Part shown: positions 1 to 11,333 of the stretch, piece by piece
Layout: every line of letters starts with the position of its first letter
Numbering within the stretch: the stretch's first letter is position 1
DNA from: Pocillopora verrucosa
Lineage: Eukaryota; Cnidaria; Anthozoa; Scleractinia; Pocilloporidae
DNA length: 64,000 nucleotides
Reading direction: 5' to 3'
Assembly (NCBI RefSeq): GCF_036669915.1
Contig: NC_089320.1
Span: 16,229,874-16,293,873, forward strand
Program-made: the position numbers and the translations under genes
The notes under the pieces: generated by a model
Seen by the model: only the letters and a program-made list of their open reading frames with translations
Databases searched by the model: none
What the model was told of the DNA's origin: nothing

Positions 1-691
1 TATATTAAAAATCTCGCATCTTAAAACTTGTGCCTGTATTAATTCGCTTATTTTTGGCGCACTGGATGTCGTTTTTTTATGAGCACGATCAGGTTTCTGT
101 TGTTGGCATGAAAGTGGCGGTGTTATGTGTAAGTCTGTTAAGTTATTTCATTTGATTCAGTGATTTATCTTGAAGGTAGTGATTTATTTGTTATTTGACT
201 GTTAAGATACACAGAAACTTTTCCGGAATCTTTAACTCGTGACAACCCTTCAGCGACCCTGGAAGATGTTGTACGTGAGCAAAACATCCCTGAAAGGAAA
301 TTATTTATAATACTTCATTCTGAGTTCACTTGTTTCCGGTGAAATATTAAGTTGACTTGGGTGCTACAAAGCAGATAGGTGATAAGTCGCTTTTGTATTT
401 TTTTTACTTCGACTTGTAAACCAAGTCCATACAAACCCATCATGATGAATTCAAGACAAATTTTTTTTCGTTTTTGAATAATTAGTTTTGCGTCTATTGT
501 AGTAATAATATAACAAAGGAATTATCATAACAACTTGACATGCTTGACAAAGGAAAGCGTAATGCACCTGCGTACTAAGTGACCTCTGATTGGCTTAAAT
601 AGTCGTATCGAACTTAAACGTCTAAGAATCATCAACCATATTGATGCGATCGTAATATTGATTCATATGATTTTTAGACGCCAATTTTTGC
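1..691. other. Left-edge non-coding stretch, includes U1 upstream region
   Basis: No convincing exon was found here on either strand. The last 60-100 bases must hold the promoter of the U1 snRNA gene that starts at 692; snRNA genes use a proximal sequence element about 50-60 bases upstream, but I cannot name that element in this lineage with confidence. The stretch is AT-rich with T runs. If the acidic-protein gene to the right has more 5' exons, they lie here or beyond the edge. Confidence 0.4.
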
Positions 692-855
692 ATACTTACC
701 TGACGCGGGAGGCACCGTGATCAAGTAGGCGGTCCTCTCAAGGCGAGGCCCTTTCATTGCACTTCGACTGGGTTGACCCTTGCGATTATCCCAAATGTGG
801 ATAACTCGAGCGTATAATTTCTGGTAGTGGGGACCTGCGTTCGCGCTCGTCCCCT
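692..855 (+). ncRNA. RNU1: U1 spliceosomal small nuclear RNA
   Basis: U1 snRNA pairs with the 5' splice site at the start of spliceosome assembly. The transcript begins ATACTTACCTG, the canonical 5' end whose ACTTACCTG pairs with donor sites. Stem-loop I (about 708-738) carries GATCAAGTAGG, near the U1-70K loop GATCANGAAGG but with one change. Stem-loop II has ATTGCAC, the U1A-binding loop. Stem-loop III is TTATCC/GGATAA closed by CCAAATGT; the changes from the vertebrate stem are paired, so the stem is kept. The Sm site AATTTCTGG follows, then stem-loop IV with the GCGTTCGCGC hairpin. Length is about 164 nt, as in vertebrates. Paired changes and full length argue for a working gene rather than a pseudogene. 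Gene number in the genome cannot be judged from one copy. Confidence 0.95.
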
Positions 856-898
856 TCTTAAGAAAGTATTATGAAAGTATGGATGCATTTTCCCGTAG

Positions 899-2307
899 GA
901 AAGAAGAAGAGCACCCCCACGGACGGAAGTAAAATACGGATTTTACATCCAGACCATGTCCGAGTTATGATCGGAGACTTGTCGGACGGTGTTGCTGGAG
1001 CTGATGAAAGTGACGAGGATATGTCCCAGGCAGAAGAGGATGGGGAAGAAAATAGTGAAGAGGTATGTGTAAAGGAAACCGAAGAATAGCTCGCTCGCTA
1101 AAGAAGCGTTCTTCCGCTCTAATAATTATCTAACTGTATTACTCCTCAGAGAAGGCCTTTTTAACTGCTGCTACAATGATTTGTGCTTGCTCTCTCTCTC
1201 TCATTTTTAGATCAAGCCTTGCCATGTGTTCACGTTCACATTTATAACCATTTATTGGACAGATCTCTCAAAGAAGGTTAAATTTAAATTGCGGGTGAAA
1301 CAAACGCTAAGCAATTTTATAACGCTATACTGTCGTGGAACTGATATTGTTCGTGGCTTTAAAACTGTGCCGACACGTTGAGCGTTGCGTGATTCAACCG
1401 AGTAACCGGCTAGAACGCTGAGAGACTGAAAGTTCCCGTTTGGGCATTCAGTGAAAATTTGTTTTTTGATTAGGAGGAATCGGAAGAGAGTGAGAAGGAA
1501 GACAAGAAAGGCTCGAAGAGGGGAGCAAAGGAAGATAAACAAGGGAAAACAGAAAAAGGTAAAGCGACAAAACCGAAGAGCAAGAAAGCTGAACAAGAAC
1601 AAAAAGGCGATGAAGAAGACATGGAGGACGAAGAGGAAGGGAGTGGAGACGAAGATGACCCCTTTGACAACAAGGAGGGAGGGGACGAGTACATTTTGCT
1701 CCTGCACTCTTACAATAATGACAGAGCTACGCATATGATGGGGAAGAAAACTGTAAGTATCGAAAGCTGTATGAGATATATCATCCCATACTCATTTTCA
1801 ATTATTGGATCAAAGGATTCGGCTCATTATTGGAATTAAAAACTTGCGAAACCTTTTATCGTCGAAAAGCACGGGAACAGTTAAGTGCAAAAAATAATCG
1901 CAGCGAAGTGAATAAACGTCCACAGGACTTTGAGCCGCGGAAAACGTTCAGGGTCGTTAGGTGGAGCTTCCTTTTTTTTTTTCAGTGTTTTCCGGCCAAT
2001 ATCTCTTCGTTAGCCCCTCTCCTACACACAAATAGAGAAATATATTATTCTCGCTATTTTGTGACTTCGTATTCCACATAAACGTGCCTCCATTATCACT
2101 ACTATTTTTTTGTTTTGGCATCTAATGTTATTTTTGTTTCAGTCTTGCTCAACACTGAAGTTCCCCATTCGTTACAAGGGCGCCTTGCGTCAGATTTCAA
2201 GCGAGCGTGACGAGTTCATCACAGTAAGCAGCCTAGAACTTCCCGAGAAGGAGCGACTGTCAATGGTCAAGTCATTATGGAACGAAGGCTTGTTGGAATT
2301 GGAGTAG
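899..2307 (+). CDS. Acidic Glu/Lys-rich protein of unknown family, 3' exons
   Basis: Three exons join in frame: 899-1062, 1474-1752, 2143-2307 (stop TAG), with donors GTATGT and GTAAGT and acceptors ending TTAG and TTTCAG. Exons 2 and 3 start in phase 0. The first exon could instead begin at an ATG at 871 (giving 211 aa), because an in-frame stop lies at 859-861; the good acceptor TTTTCCCGTAG at 888-898 makes an internal exon equally likely. The middle exon encodes a highly charged segment (EESEESEKED, KGDEEDMEDEEEGSGDED), probably disordered. The last 54 residues look folded (KFPIRYKGALRQISSERDEF; LPEKERLSMVKSLWNEGLLE). I do not recognise the family and assign no function. A poly(A) signal AATAAA lies at 2850-2855, which would give a 3'UTR of about 550 bases. 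Confidence 0.75.
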
Positions 2308-3329
2308 GAGGGAGTTCTAGTTGAAGTCGAGTCAGACCACCGTTGAGTTGGACACGCATGCGTTGAGTTCATTCAAATATTTTAAAACGAGAGGATTTTC
2401 CATGCTAACCACAAGAAATAGTTATCGTTGTGTTCTGCGTGATACACATACTACTGTTGTCAAAACTGAGAGAAAATCTGTTGTGTTGTAAATAACCAAA
2501 CATTAAGGCTTCCTTAAAGAGTCTCAAACTGTCTTCAGTTCGGTTATAAAGTTGATGAATTAAAAAAGGAATAGAATTGGAAAACGACGTAAGATGGTAG
2601 CATTTATAGATAAAATTGATATGAGTTAAAGGTCCTGGCTGTATTTGTCTGTGTTTTGACCCGGAATGCTACTTTCATACACACTCAGTTATCCTGAGGC
2701 ACAGTTCTCCCGGCAGATGTTGCAACGCCATCACCTCGCTTCTGGGATGTTGTTTCTTGTGTCTATGTTATTGTTTTAAGCAAGACGTGTTTGAATGTTG
2801 TAGATACTTCATAAAGAAGTTAAGGAAAATAACTGTTCGAAATTAATTGAATAAATAAAGGGAAAAAAATTACTTTTATCACGATTATGTCAAACTCAAG
2901 CTAGTGGGTGGAGTTGGCCCTTCAACAGGCAACAGATGATGTCATCATCTTGAGAATTGATTACTGCTCTCTACAGAATTGATATTTTGAAGTGGAAACT
3001 TGAGTATGTCAATTATCAGTGTATCAAATGCCTGTAGTAAATAATAGTATAGGGAACGGAAAAATTGACTTTCATGGGCCCTTCTTCACTGCCTTAAGGA
3101 ATCATTTGACGTTATTTCCGTCCCCAGATAACAGTTTCACTGGACATCATTCAACTTCATGAGACATGATTTAACAACTGCACACCATCCACTGCCGCAA
3201 GACATCGTTCAGTCTTCCACATCGCTGGAGCTCAACCACGTTATTCGATGATTACGTCATTGACACGCATTCTTAGTTAACATTATTAACTCCTTTGATA
3301 AAACGAAACTATGTTGTGCATTCCCAGCT
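2308..3329. other. 3'UTR and spacer
   Basis: The first part is the probable 3'UTR of the acidic-protein gene, up to the AATAAA at 2850-2855. The rest holds no supported exon, RNA gene or recognisable repeat. Confidence 0.4.
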
Positions 3330-4700
3330 TTCTCACGTAACGTATTGTTGGGTTAGTATCTCGTGCATTCCAAATTATCTCCTGCAATTGATTGTCTCGT
3401 TAGTATCTTGCCATTCAGTTTTCTTCCGCTTTTTATCTCGCGCATTCCCAGTTTTCTCTTGTATTCTATTGTTACAACAGGTTCTCCTCCATTTTAAGTT
3501 TACGATTGTCTTCGCTTGCTACATCACTATCTCTGCACTCGCATTTTTCTCCCGTAATAGATTGTTACGTTAGTATTTCGCACATTCTTGATTTTCTCCT
3601 GTAGTAGATTGTTTCGGTAGTATCTTTCACAGTGTCAGTTTTCTCCCGTTTTTAGTTTTTTGTGTGTGTGGCATCTCGCGCATTTTCGGTTTTCTTCTGT
3701 CACGGATGGTTACGTTTAGTTTCTCACGCATTACCAGCTTTCTTTTGTAGTGGATTGTTACGTTAGTATCTCGCACTTTTCAAATATTTTTTGGAATTGA
3801 TTGTTACGCAAGTGTCTAACGCAATCTGAGTTTCTAGGTTGGTATCTTGCCTCTTTTCTGTTTTCCCTTGTAACAAATTGTTACGTCAGTATCTCGTGTA
3901 TTTTCAGTTTTTCCTGTAACAGGCTGTTACGTCAGCATCTCGCGTATTCTTAGTTTTCCTTTGTGATGGATTGCTACGTTAGTGTCACGTGCATTCCCAG
4001 TTTTCTACTGTAATGGAATGTTACGTTGGTGCTCGCGTATTCATAGTTTTCCGCCCTTGTGATGAATTGTTACGTTAGTATCTCGCGTTTTCTCTTTTTG
4101 TAATGGATTGTTACGTTAGTAGATCGCGCATTATCAGTTTTGTCCTGTAATGGATTGTTACGTTATTAACTACAGGGCCTGTAATAGCTTATTACGTCAG
4201 TATCTCGTGTATTCTCAGTTTTCCCTTATAAGGGATTGTTACGTCAGTATTTCGTGTATTCTCAACTTTCCCTTGAAATGGATTGTTACGTAAACAGCTC
4301 GCGCATTCTCAGCTTTCTCTTGACATGGATTGTTACGTTAATATCTCGCGCATTGTCAGCTGTCCCTTGAAATGGATTGTTACGTTAATATCTCGCGCAT
4401 TCTCAACTTTCTCTTGAAATGGATTGTTACGTTAATATCTCGCGCATTTTCAACTTTCTCTTGAAATGGATTGTTACGTTAATATCTCGCGTATTCTCAG
4501 TTCTCTCTTGAAATGGATTGTTACGTTAATATCTCGCGCATTCTCAGTTTTCCGTTGAAATGGATTGTTACGTTGACATTTAGCGCATTCTCAACTTTCT
4601 TGAAATGGATTGTTACGTTATTTCGCCGCGCATTCTCAATTTTCTCCCATTTTTGTTTTTCACATTTAGCATCTCGCGCACTTTAAGTATTGTCCTGTGT
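3330..4700. repeat. Degenerate minisatellite with 47-bp unit
   Basis: About 28 head-to-tail copies of a unit near 47 bp run through this stretch. Each has GGATTGTTACGTTA, then ATATCTCGCGCATTCTCA, then a T-rich tail ending CTTGAAAT. Units between about 4230 and 4650 are nearly identical and exactly spaced; units to the left (3330-4200) are increasingly diverged in sequence and length (for example ATTGTTACGTCAG variants at 3880, 3925 and 4230). The gradient fits ongoing unequal exchange or slippage at the right end only. Frames are open in places by chance, without shared codon phase. No coding role is proposed. Confidence 0.9.
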
Positions 4701-4712
4701 TCGGTCATTACG

Positions 4713-5012
4713 TTTAACAATTGGTTCATATGTCAGCGTGCGTTCATCGAGATATGAAGCACGCGGAAAGTTTAGAGAGCACAAAACACGAGCAACTCTA
4801 GCTTCTTGAGTGCTCTCCAAACTTCCCAAGTGCTTCATATCTCGATGAACGCACAGATGACGTATGAACCAATTGTTTTATAACATTTTCAACCCGAAGG
4901 AAAATTTTTTTTTCTCGAGGGATTTGTTTGCTGACGTCATGAGCATGCACAATAGGAATATGAAGCACGCTCGCGCAATTGAATTTGATTAGACAAAGTT
5001 ACTAGCTATGTT
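4713..5012. mobile_element. Foldback element, copy 1 (ACAATTGGTTCATATG family)
   Basis: Two long arms are inverted repeats. The left begins ACAATTGGTTCATATGTCAG at about 4718 and contains CGAGATATGAAGCACG; the right mirrors it (AAGTGCTTCATATCTCG) and ends near 4877 with CATATGAACCAATTGT-type sequence. A non-inverted tail follows (CTCGAGGGATTTGTTTGCTG to TGTTATAAT). A second copy with the same arms and tail lies at 10081-10565 and carries about 170 extra bases between arms and tail, so this copy has an internal deletion. No coding capacity is present. Clear target-site duplications were not seen. Confidence 0.8.
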
Positions 5013-5077
5013 ATAATAGTGCTTAGCGCATGGTAATTTTCTTCCTGTTTTCGATTCTTACACTTTATTTTTTTCAG

Positions 5078-5300
5078 TGAAATGAGGGTAAATTATGTGA
5101 AATGACAATAAATGATGCGAAATGACAATGAATGCTGCCACGTGACAAGTAATGATGGTAAATGCTAACTGAAGGTGAATGATGTGGACGATGAATTAGA
5201 TCAAATGACGGTAATTGAAGTCGAGTGACGGTGAATGACGGTGATAGATTTGTAATGACGGCGAAAGATATGAAATGACTGTTAATAATGTGAAATGATC
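5078..5300. repeat. Degenerate short tandem repeat (GAAATGACGGTGAATGATG-like)
   Basis: Irregular repetition of blocks such as GTGAAATGACAATAAATGATG and GACGGTGAATGACGGTGA, with a period of roughly 17-22 bases and many changes. It lies between the foldback element and the 3' end of INTS15 and may overlap the distal flank of that gene. Confidence 0.6.
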
Positions 5301-5698
5301 CCGGACTCCTCCTCCGCAGGAAACTTTATTTGAAGCAACAATATTAAGTCAGAGATGGGGTGTGACACTCCGAATTCCGTTATGATCATATGGAACCCGG
5401 GAGGACAAATAACCTGGATAAAAAATGATATCTATGTAATAAAGATCTCCGAGCAAATTTGTTGCCACAGTTTTGAAATGTTTGTATATCAGTTTGTATT
5501 ATGTATATAACTAGTAGGTTTTAACAGAAATGTTTTTATTCTCTCGGTTCCTGACTCATGCTTGATCTGAATACATAGTAAAACCATATTCTCAAAGTAC
5601 AGCTCAATGCCTAACAAATTCCCACAGCCACCACTCAAGTCTAACAAGTTTAAAACATCTTGAGCCCACAGCACATGCTCTTTTTGATTTCAAAATCT

Positions 5699-8600
5699 TT
5701 AAGGACTGTTATCCAGGTTCTGTATTACCGTGGAAAGCAACCTATGGGAGAATTTTACGACACCCTTTCATTTATTAGACGTTGTAATGAACAGTTAAGC
5801 TACGTCACAACTATTTCCGGATTTAATGGAATGTTTCCATGAAGTGAAACTCTTGAAAATTAACTGAGAAATTACGTGCACTATGACGATTGGTGAAAAA
5901 TGTATCATTTCTTGCACAGGTAAACCCAAAACCTTTTTTTTCAAAGCAGTAGCATAATAACCGTCGTGGTAGATTGGGAGGACACCTGAAAACTTTTCTA
6001 ATGTTTTCACAACACCCTGAACGGGCAAAATGGCCTTGTACAAACCGTTAGAAAGTTCACTTTGCTGCTTATGAGGGTAGAAAAATACGCAAGAATAAAT
6101 AAATAAGGAAAAAGGATGGAGAAGATTATCACGGATTGTAAATGACGAATTAATTTGAACCAACCCTTGGATAAATTGATAGTCCAACGCTTCATTTGTT
6201 TGGGTCGGTGGGATAGACAGGGAACTGGAAACTAGTAAATGATAACTGACGAATTTCCTATTCGTTTCATGATATATTTGTGTCACCTTTCACTAAACTA
6301 TTAGATGTCCATCTACATTATCATTTGTGTAGATCGTGGAATGAAATATTAAGATGATTTACACCCTTCTTGACAAATCAAAGAAGAACTCACCTGTTGG
6401 ATGGAAGACGTTCGCGCACAGATTGCAGTTCATCTGAAAAGGAGAAACATTATAGACATTTTAATGACTTCATATACGACAACCTGAAAAGCATTTCCCT
6501 GCAGTGCTACAGGTGCCTTTTTGCAGCCACCTTGAAAATTTTTTCCCAGTAGAAATCGTTGATGACTTGTTGATCATTCTGTCACCCATAAATCCACTGC
6601 ACAGGGAACTAGGTAATGCAGCTCCACCAGAGCTTTACCTGTTCCCACCTTCCACAACGAGGACAGGGGATTGGACTTTGGGATACAAAAACTTTTCATT
6701 GTGACTAAAAAATTGCGACTAGCTGCAAGCAGGCAAATTCATGAACAATTTTAGAGATGTTGGTTGAAGCACCAACTACACAAATCAGATGCAAGCTTTA
6801 GTTAAGTTCCATAAAATTTGAGATTATTTTCACATATTACCTGTGTTGTAAATACCCAAACACAATTTACACTGGTAATAAAGGATACCAACCTTTGGCA
6901 GCAGAAAGGCATCCTGTTGCCATAGCAACTTGTAAAATTTGAGCAAATCTATCCATCGACAACTGGACTTGTTGTGCAATGATGCTGTGACTAAATTCTA
7001 CAGTTGCTAACTTGTCTATGAGTTTTTTCATGTCTTGAGAGAGTTCTTTCAGATCTGTTCCTTTGATAAGATGCTGACTATCTGACTCATCCATAACTTC
7101 TCCAGGTTCCAGTTCCATTTCATCTTGTGGATCTTCTTTATCTTTACCAGCCAGTAGAAAAGCTTGAATTATAGCTAGGTGAAGCTGAGAGCATAACACT
7201 CTAGAATCCCTATACACATGTAGGTTGCTTGTGAAGCCATTTAAATGTAATGGCATCAATACTACCCAACGCAGTAAGCCTAACACAGGACCTATGGGGA
7301 GAGAAGTAGACTCTGGGGGAGCTACTGATCCTCGCAAACTTCCAACTGTTAGGAGATTGGAAGGACAAGTCATAATACAAAGTTCAGGGTTTTCACTGAC
7401 CCAAGATGCTACAACTCTAAGGAGAGCCAAGGGAGGTCGATTTGATGACCCAACTGATAAGCTTTCACCTGAAAACAAAAGTGGCATGTTAAAAGCAGGA
7501 GCAGTCATTATAACTGTGTTGTCTTGGATTGAAAGCTTGTATGACAAGGATTCATTGTTTTGTTGAAAATACACAAAGAGAAAATTAACTTGTTGGTAAG
7601 AAGTTTTCATCTCAGTAAACTAAATACACAAATTAAAGTTCCTATATTATACCACATTGACTATATATTGAAAAGGAAAAAAGAAAGAGTTTGAATGAAG
7701 GACAGAAGCATAACAAAAAACAATCAGTGGTGTAATCTCCTGCCAAACAGGTTTTATTCATGATTGTAGCTGCCTTGGTTTAGTTTAGGTTTATCACTTC
7801 TTACACAATTTTTTTTCTCACCTTTCTGATTATCTGAACTAACAACAGGATACAAACTAATTAGCGCAATCATCAACTGACAGGCCATCTGTGGGGAGTG
7901 ACATGCAAGAGTCTGAAGGAATGGCAGTGAAGCTGGCACAAGACATGTGTAGTCTTCTACAATAGATGATGTCACTTTTAACACTAGACTAGGCAGGTGG
8001 TGATGTCTCTAATGAAGAAAAGGCACAATCAGAAAAAAGGCATGCATTGAAACAAAAACAGTTGAAAAGAGGTGCAACAGTGTTTAATAAAGAATTTGAA
8101 GGAATGTCACAAGCCAGGGCCAAAGGAAAGGTTTGAGTTCTCAGTTAGGAATGTAAATTTACTCCCTCTGAATTTCTGATTCAATGGTCAGCCTACTGAC
8201 CTATGGGGACCTTGTTGATTGATCAGGGCATATTCTAATTTCATAAGTCAACTGCACAGTTATCACAGGGATTGATCAGTAATGTCAAAAGTACCTTGCA
8301 CTGAGACAAAAAAAAAAGAAGATTATAATGATTTGTGATATGAATTTCTGAGTTTGGTCTTGAATATAAAAAAAAAAGTGTTGTTTGCTCAAGAGAGCAT
8401 AACACTGTGGTTCTTGAAAAACCAATGAGGCAAGCTCAAAGCAATGACGAAAAGCTAACCATCTAACCTCAGGATTTGTAAGAGCACTTGAGCCCTTTTC
8501 AAAAATAATACACCATCATTTTTTTCTGACAATTACAGTATACAAAATCAAAATTTGAATTGTTATAAAGAAGTCTTGTTTTCATCTTTAAATAAACAAT

Positions 8601-11333
8601 ATGAGGAAATCTTTTAGGCCAGCTTTGGGTGTGTAGAAGGGAGAAAAAAAAGAGGATTGAAAAGTGATACAAACCTGCATCCATATGGCCATTGATTCTA
8701 ACAAAAGGTTGCATTGCAATGCCACAGCCATAGAGATTAGCTTTGTAAGAATTTCAACTTTCCTTTCAACCTAAGAAGTTGCACAATTCCCAAAGGAGAG
8801 TATAAATTACACATAATCAAGATGAAGTTAACCATGCAGATTGAAATATTGTACTTACTCCTTTAAATGCTGTGGTGTTGCATACATCTTTAGCCTTTCC
8901 GTTAAAGTGTTCATGCAAGGGTGGTACTTATTTCAAAATTGTATTTCTTAACTCACTGACAACAATCAACAACTGCTCTATTCTATCACATGTACATAGA
9001 AAAGCCCTCAGTCAATAATTATTACTATGTTTTAAATTATCACCTGATGTTCATACAACAACCTGTATATTGTTTGAAATGACACAAAATTTAAAAAACA
9101 AATTACCACAGTGACTATAAACATTTATTCTTTCCTTGACATGAATCCTACCTTTCCATCTTTGATATCTTGACTTGATATTCCAAACAACAAATAAAAC
9201 ACTCCGCATCTTACAATATCAGATGGTTGGTCTTGAAAGCAGGAACATGTAACTTCTAGGAGCTGAAGTTCCTGAATGGCAGACAAAGGTTTTGAGCCAG
9301 AACCTTTGCTGTGAAATATGTATAAGTCAACAACATCATCAAGAAATGCCGAGAGATAAAGTCCTGGGTTTGGAGGTGTGTCTGGTGCATAAGCTTGGAA
9401 ATATTTCTCCAACATAAGAATGACATCTCTACTACATTCTGGAAACTGAGAACAACTCAAAAGGTGCTTGACATAAGAAACTTTCCCAGGGATGTCTGCC
9501 TTCCATGATGCTATATCTGTAAAATAAATAAACAAAATCAAGTCAGTTGATTGTGTAGTAAAAGATTCATCTGGTTGAGAGTATAATAATTCTAAAAGTG
9601 ATTGTTGTCTGCAGACTGATGTTTAGACAACCTATATTCTAGTCTGCTAGGTAAGGATGGGCCGATACAGTTTTTTTGGAATCAATATGATACCAATTAC
9701 GATACTGATATTACTACTTATACTGTGACCTCAGTGAGTTGCATGGTTAGTCATGTGATTTGATTGCCAACATACAGGGTTATAGAGTTATCTTGCACTG
9801 TTAATGTTATGCAGTGTTCAGTACTCTACAAAAGAATGAACAAGACAGTCAAAAATTTAAAACCGGAATAAGGACCTATTTAAGTTGAAACTCACAGTTT
9901 TTGATTAGTTCACTGTTGCAGCAGTCACACACTATTTAGATGGTACACTGCAGCGATCATTGCCCAATCTTGAGCCCAGAGTCTCTTTGGCTCCTTGTCA
10001 GTAGTTGGTCATGAGAGTGAGATAAAGTGTGGGCAGGTCACATACAGTATCGTAAACATCAATACTTTTTGCTAGTATGTAACAATTGGTTCATATGTCA
10101 GTGTGCGTTCATTGAGATATGAAGCACACAGGAAGTTTAGAGAGCACGAAAGATGTGTAAGAGTAGCTCTTGGCTATACCTCGAGTGCTAGCTTCTTGAG
10201 TGCTCTCCAAACTTCCCAAGTGCTTCATATCTCAATGAATGCACAGCTGATGTATGAACCAATTATTTTATAACATTTTCAACCTGATGGTTTAAATGTT
10301 GTAAAAGGGTTAATATTCCCTCTGCTATGCTTCAGCACATTGATAATTTTGTTTCAGGAAAACATTTCTCTACGCTGTAAATGATCTTGTCTTAGATTGG
10401 TCAAAAAACTGACAGCTGAATTCATGTGTGTAAATGAACTTTATTTTCTGATTGAATACAAAATTCTCGAGGGATTTGTTTGCTGACATCATGAGCGTGC
10501 ACAATAGGAATATGAAGCATGCTCATGCAATTGAATTTGATTAGACAAATTTACGCACTGTGTTATAATGATATTTTCTGAGTAGACTGCGGTATTGCTG
10601 GCATCTAATATTTGGTATCACTACTGGCCCATCCTTACTTCTAAGAATGGTAGTACTCAACGGGATGTCATGAGTGCAAAGGTAATTTTTCCATGCAAAA
10701 TGTAGGACAACAAAGGAAAAAATTGCGTGTTCATTTGCCATCCTCTGAAGCCAGGCCTGTGTCTAAGTCATCTTCAGAGTCGCAGTCCCAACTTTTGTTA
10801 AGGTTGTATATTCCCGTTCGGGATTATTCTAGGCCCAACAATTCGACTGCATGATCAAAATGTTTATCCTGAGTTCGAACCATTGCACCAAAGTCAAATT
10901 AGGCGACACTGACATTTACCGACCAGTGCAAGACTTGAATTTTAGCAGTCTTAAAAGGTATTGATACAGACAAGCGGGGATTATAGTAGGTCCAAATTAG
11001 CTTGTAAGTTGCGTATTCTTGACCTGCTTTACTAAATAAAGTTAAGTATATATGTATGGATCGATTTCTTAGAGATATACCTTAACCCGAAAGCTGTACC
11101 CTCATAAATTCAAAATAGGTTGCAAGACACAAAAGTGGTTCTTTTCTGATCTCCGATGTCCGTCATGGGTGTTCACTAAATTTGAAGCTCGGCCTTAATG
11201 CACAGATGCCTTCGTATGAGGTCATGAAGTGAACACGTCATTTATCACTAAAAAATGTACAGACACAATTATACGATGTTTTTACACAATCTACTGTTTA
11301 CTTACTCCAAGTGTCTTCTTCATATTCGTTCAT
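5699..11333 (-). CDS. INTS15: Integrator complex subunit 15 (INTS15, C7orf26 family)
   Basis: INTS15 is a subunit of the Integrator complex, which cleaves snRNA and other nascent transcripts in the nucleus. Exons in transcript order: 11333-11306, 9516-9152, 8770-8675, 8008-7822, 7468-6893, 6433-6394, 5741-5699. All junctions match in phase and sum to 444 aa, against about 449 in human. Landmarks against the human protein as remembered: IQELQLLEV in exon 2, KLISMAVAL in exon 3, VEDYTCLVPAS in exon 4, WVSENPELCI, LPIGPVLGLLRW and MDRFAQILQVAMATG in exon 5, DELQSVRERLPSN in exon 6. The C terminus ends soon after (RLLSTVIQN..), so the proline/histidine-rich tail of vertebrate INTS15 is absent. 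Exon 1 is only 28 coding bases; its choice rests on a strong GTAAGT donor and correct phase. AATAAA on this strand lies at 5540-5535. Confidence 0.92.
9652..10637. mobile_element. hAT-like non-autonomous DNA transposon in INTS15 intron 1
   Basis: The ends are inverted: TAAGGATGGGCC at the left and GGCCCATCCTTA at the right. They are flanked by 8-base near-duplicates CTGCTAGG (9644-9651) and CTTCTAAG (10638-10645), 6 of 8 matching, as expected for an old hAT insertion. Length is 986 bp, of which about 485 bp is a nested foldback element. I saw no transposase reading frame. It sits in the large first intron of INTS15. Confidence 0.75.
10081..10565. mobile_element. Foldback element, copy 2, nested in hAT-like element
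   Basis: Arms match copy 1: AACAATTGGTTCATATGTCA at the left, AAGTGCTTCATATCTCAATG and TATGAACCAATTATTTTATA near 10217-10276. The tail CTCGAGGGATTTGTTTGCTG to TGTTATAAT at 10468-10565 also matches. CpG sites of copy 1 are often TpG or CpA here (GCGTGCGTTCATCGAG against GTGTGCGTTCATTGAG), consistent with methylation decay. It interrupts the 986-bp hAT-like element and so is the younger insertion. Confidence 0.8.

Noticed and set aside
1252..1734. 160-codon minus-strand frame
   Set aside because: It is the shadow of the acidic Glu/Lys exon; its Ser/Phe-rich translation reflects GAA/AAG codons read backwards.
3330..4700. CRISPR-like array
   Set aside because: Units are 47 bp head to tail without unique spacers, decay gradually, and lie in an animal genome.
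5795..6286. 163-codon minus-strand open frame as a gene or INTS15 exon
   Set aside because: INTS15 exons 6 and 7 flank it and join in phase with family similarity (LPSN-RLLSTVI); the frame lies in the intron between them and has no recognisable motif.
7225..7566. 113-codon plus-strand frame
   Set aside because: Antisense shadow of INTS15 exon 5.
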